A stretch of DNA of 64,000 nt from WTFY01 sp965205275 (GTDB lineage: Bacteria; Pseudomonadota; Gammaproteobacteria; UBA4575): positions 1,922,001-1,986,000 of the forward strand of contig OZ242168.1 of assembly GCA_965205275.1 (NCBI GenBank), in the 5' to 3' direction. Of the stretch, positions 62,601 to 64,000 are shown piece by piece. A program made the translations under genes and the position numbers. Within the stretch, counting starts at the first letter, position 1; every line of letters starts with the position of its first letter. The notes under the pieces are model-generated. The model saw nothing but the letters and a program-made list of their open reading frames with translations, was not told where the DNA came from and ran no database searches.

Positions 62601-62669
62601 CCCAGCCTTTTGCAACTTGGAAAAGCAAAGCCGTTTGCAGGGCATGCAGTTGAAACCCAGCCGGCCTGA
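59610..62669 (+). CDS. RND efflux permease (AcrB/MexF-like)
   Basis: The 1019-residue protein has the RND layout: TM1, a large periplasmic loop, TM2-7 (LGLGILLAVAVLWWFLRRLR; NVVSLAGMAFAVGMVMDAAI with the proton-relay Asp; FASAVTTVAIFLPIIFL), a second loop, and TM8-12 (SFVLAVIILYLLISALFRSF; LTMLGFIVLLGLVVNNAILL; LRPILMSTLTSIFGMLPLLL). The GxxxD motif of TM4 is present. Substrate cannot be inferred. It is coupled to the upstream adaptor and converges on the OmpA-like gene. Confidence 0.94.
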   Translation: MNFIKFALSNPTATLVGCLLVILFGSLTLARLPIQLTPSVEQPEIVISTNWRAAAPEEVESEIIEPQEKQLRGLPGMKELLSEARTGGGKITIAFKVDYDLNRGLIEVINRLNRVPSYPEDADEPILSTAGGRGRPVAWFIVKTDEGNPRPIETYRDFVEEVVQTRFERVPGVALSEVRGGNEYEVRVTVDPYKAAGLGIELPKAAALIGGNDDVSGGTANVGKRRYTLRYTGALDAQQLGELILEWREGKPVALRDIARVEILTVDRNNFVITKGGQSIAVNAYREAGVNVLQTMNDIRAAVREIEQGPFKRAHLNIEQVYDETVYINSAIELLRNSLGLGILLAVAVLWWFLRRLRATFIVTLTVPLCLFVTLVVMNMTGRTINVVSLAGMAFAVGMVMDAAIIVLENIVRMREQGMASRKAVLEGTRQVWPALFASAVTTVAIFLPIIFLKDQSGQLFSDLAIVISAATATSLLVASVVIPVAAHKFMANVKLVDRPYTWWDRATSFIIDITGTAALRWLWIISLTSVAVAITYLAFPKIDYLPTGNRNLVFGIVIPPPGVSIDHIEKEMGKVIAARLQPYLDGKKSPEIKHYFFVASSGSIFLGARARNPGKQEVDQVLNVVRTAITGFPDSFAIVQKASLFSGVGGRTEVDINIQGSNIDSLLRAARVGFFKIPAVFQGARARPRPGLELAEPELQMAPKNSRLVEVGWNRATMAAMTRFLGQGLFVGEYFNGEEKLDVVARVEPWFTPEELAAIPLYTPKGGALPVSELVDIKRTAGPDRIRRLDRRRTITLELRPPPGMPLEVVIEKIKQEVIPLMERELPEDGEIRLSGSADNLKTAIRSFASSFVLAVIILYLLISALFRSFVDSILVILVLPLATVGGVLVLRLLNLPADLLTMLGFIVLLGLVVNNAILLVHQARTAERRGKSRRQAVGESVRVRLRPILMSTLTSIFGMLPLLLIPGAGSELYKGFAGVIVGGMVVSTAFTLILLPSLLQLGKAKPFAGHAVETQPA

Positions 62670-62708
62670 GATAATCCGGGTAGCCTTCGGACCGGGAAAA
62701 TGCAGTGC

Positions 62709-63743
62709 CTATTTTGCAGTCAGTTTGATCTCTATCCTTCTGTTTTTGGCATAGGCCTCGGGGGTTGCAGCGGTGTCCAGTGGATGGAATTCACCGAACC
62801 CGGTTGCTGCGAGACGTTCTGGTGGAACTCCCTGCGCAATCATGTATCTCACTATGGCCAAGGCTCTTGCTGTGGACAATTCCCAGTTTGAGGGAAATTC
62901 CGGTGTGTTGATTTCCCTCAGGTCGGTATGTCCATCAACACGTATTACCCAGTCAATATCATCCGGTATATCGGCCGCTATCGTATTGATAGTCCGGGCC
63001 AGTAGGGCTACCTGCTGTTTGCCACGTTCACCCAGGCTGGCAGAAGCGGTATCGAACAGGAGTTCTGACTGCAGGATAAACCTGTCTCCTACAACCTGTA
63101 TATTGGGATTTCCCCCCAGTAAATCACGTAGACGACCAAAAAAATTGGAACGGTAGTGTGCCAGTCTGTGTACCATTTCAAGCAGGGACCTGTTCAGGTT
63201 TTGGGAAAATTTTTCCAGGTCTTCATCGTTCGTACTCATTTCGAGCCCCATGATCTCCGATATAGCACCAAGCTGCTCGCGCAGCATTTTGACCTGCCTG
63301 TTGATTAACTCTATTTGCGCCACGGAGCGAGCCGAGAGTTCTTTTTCTGTTCTCAGAGTTTCACGACTCGCCTGAAGCTGGCCAGAAAGACCCGCAACCT
63401 CTTCTTCCAGTTGCTGGCGTAATTCAATTAATAACTCTGCATCCGTCTGCAGCGTGGCGAGGTCTTTAGTCTTGTCTGAAAGATGTGCAGTCAGTTTTTC
63501 AACGCGTTGCTGCAAATCTGCAGCGCTTGTTTTTTCCGTGACAAGCAACTCTGAAAGATGCACAGCCACCCGATCAAGCTCCGAAATCTTTTCTTCCTTG
63601 CTACTCAGCGTAACACTCAGGTAAAACTGCCCGATCATAAATATTAACAGTATGAATACTATGACAATCAGCAGGGCAGACAATGCGTCTACGAAACCTG
63701 GCCAGATATCGATATTGCGCCGGGATGAATAAGAGGGCTGCAC
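62709..63743 (-). CDS. OmpA/MotB-domain protein with coiled coil
   Basis: The 344-residue protein has an N-terminal membrane helix in a MotB/ExbD-like setting (NIDIWPGFVDALSALLIVIV), a long coiled coil (~50-160, with many heptad Leu/Glu), and an OmpA-like peptidoglycan-binding domain (~210-344: SELLFDTASASLG, IRVDGHTDLREI, LSTARALAIVRYMI, GFGEFHPL, KNRRIEIKL). The preceding ExbB/TolQ-like gene suggests a proton-channel complex anchored to the cell wall. Confidence 0.88.
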   Translation of the reverse strand: MQPSYSSRRNIDIWPGFVDALSALLIVIVFILLIFMIGQFYLSVTLSSKEEKISELDRVAVHLSELLVTEKTSAADLQQRVEKLTAHLSDKTKDLATLQTDAELLIELRQQLEEEVAGLSGQLQASRETLRTEKELSARSVAQIELINRQVKMLREQLGAISEIMGLEMSTNDEDLEKFSQNLNRSLLEMVHRLAHYRSNFFGRLRDLLGGNPNIQVVGDRFILQSELLFDTASASLGERGKQQVALLARTINTIAADIPDDIDWVIRVDGHTDLREINTPEFPSNWELSTARALAIVRYMIAQGVPPERLAATGFGEFHPLDTAATPEAYAKNRRIEIKLTAK

Positions 63744-63752
63744 GTTTTTGGA

Positions 63753-64000
63753 TTATTCGCGATGTGCCAGGGATGCACCGATTGTGCGTGCCAGAATGCG
63801 CAGTTCCTTGCGCAGTTCTTCCGATAGCGGTTGCTGATCCCGTTTCATATATTCGTTTAACTCGGCTAGCTGGCGTGTGAGTTCAAACAGGTTTGAATCA
63901 AGCCTGGATCGTTCATCCACCTGGCCACTCAGGGCTCGCTCCAGGTTCTCGATGCCATCAGCAGTTTTTTCTAACAAGGCCTGTACATATTCCGGTACGG
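63753..64000 (-). CDS. ExbB/TolQ/MotA-like protein, C-terminal part (cut by window edge)
   Basis: The frame is open to the window edge. The visible ~82 residues (ALLEKTADGIENLERALSGQ; LFELTRQLAELNEYMKRDQQ) are a charged helical tail like that of ExbB/MotA-type proteins encoded next to OmpA-like partners. The membrane part lies beyond 64000. Family assignment relies mainly on context; the partner starts 9 bp downstream. Confidence 0.6.
   Translation of the reverse strand, partial: VPEYVQALLEKTADGIENLERALSGQVDERSRLDSNLFELTRQLAELNEYMKRDQQPLSEELRKELRILARTIGASLAHRE

Noticed and set aside
62709..64000. Zorya defence (ZorA/ZorB) at the window end
   Set aside because: The coiled-coil OmpA protein with ExbB-like partner fits a common envelope pair; no ZorC/D-type gene is visible on the available side.
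1..64000. CRISPR array
   Set aside because: No regularly spaced short repeats were seen; the repeats found are Sel1 units and partial duplications.

Overview
The window reads as a gammaproteobacterial chromosome segment of moderate GC content carrying many insertion-sequence (IS) remnants and freshly broken genes. The core genes support this: rpoD next to a tRNA-Ile2(CAU), dnaG, rpsU facing tsaD, aroK-aroB, a class A PBP1A, bioH-bioC, ctaA, rpoH-ftsXEY, rsmD-coaD, mutM, rpmB-rpmG and folB-folK. ctaA implies a heme-A oxidase and aerobic respiration. A chorismatase-family enzyme beside mutM suggests a non-UbiC route to hydroxybenzoate. I cannot name a species.

Region 1 (1-11.5 kb) is accessory DNA. 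It holds the end of an IS21-type element, a roughly 400-nt stretch packed with perfect hairpins (candidate structured RNA), a complete IS481-type element, a secreted Sel1-repeat protein, an IS1595-type transposase beside AT-rich small genes, and a plasmid/island-style HTH gene with a frameshifted DNA-binding partner. It also holds a large Sel1 membrane protein between two IS3 remnants, and a tyrosine integrase abutting the 3' end of tRNA-Ile2. The integrase and tRNA suggest an integrative element that entered at this tRNA and has since decayed.

Region 2 (11.5-37.9 kb) is core. The usual rpsU-dnaG-rpoD operon is split: a 331-bp IS481 fragment, identical to part of the copy at 0.9-2.0 kb, sits between rpoD and dnaG, and a dgt-aroB-aroK-mrcA-hemE block lies between dnaG and rpsU. 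The pilMNOPQ genes that usually separate aroK from the PBP1A gene are absent. rpoH has a perfect CIRCE operator overlapping a sigma-70-type promoter, so HrcA probably controls the heat-shock sigma factor. Cell envelope and division (mrcA, ftsEX, ftsY, plsY), biotin (bioH-bioC), heme (hemE, ctaA) and CoA (coaD) functions are here.

Region 3 (38-46 kb) is a damaged defence-like island between ggt and mutM. It has a PLD-helicase with its C-terminus removed, an intact IS3 element, a large ATPase whose N-terminus ends at the Walker B position, and a DndC/SspD-like PAPS-reductase-family protein. The two broken genes face each other across the IS, which suggests an IS-linked deletion of a phosphorothioation-type system.

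Region 4 (46-64 kb) returns to core and metabolic genes: mutM, chorismatase, a hydantoinase A-like protein, a fatty-acid desaturase broken by a 28-bp insertion, rpmBG, folBK, a sixA gene broken by a 176-bp partial duplication, a CBS-less SIS isomerase and a FAH-family hydrolase. A TVP38-disulfide oxidoreductase fusion is followed by an ArsS-like radical SAM enzyme. The segment ends with an RND efflux pair and an ExbB/OmpA-like pair cut by the window edge. Several lesions (28-bp insertion, 176-bp duplication, 84-bp Sel1 repeat, identical IS fragment) look recent or could be assembly artefacts.
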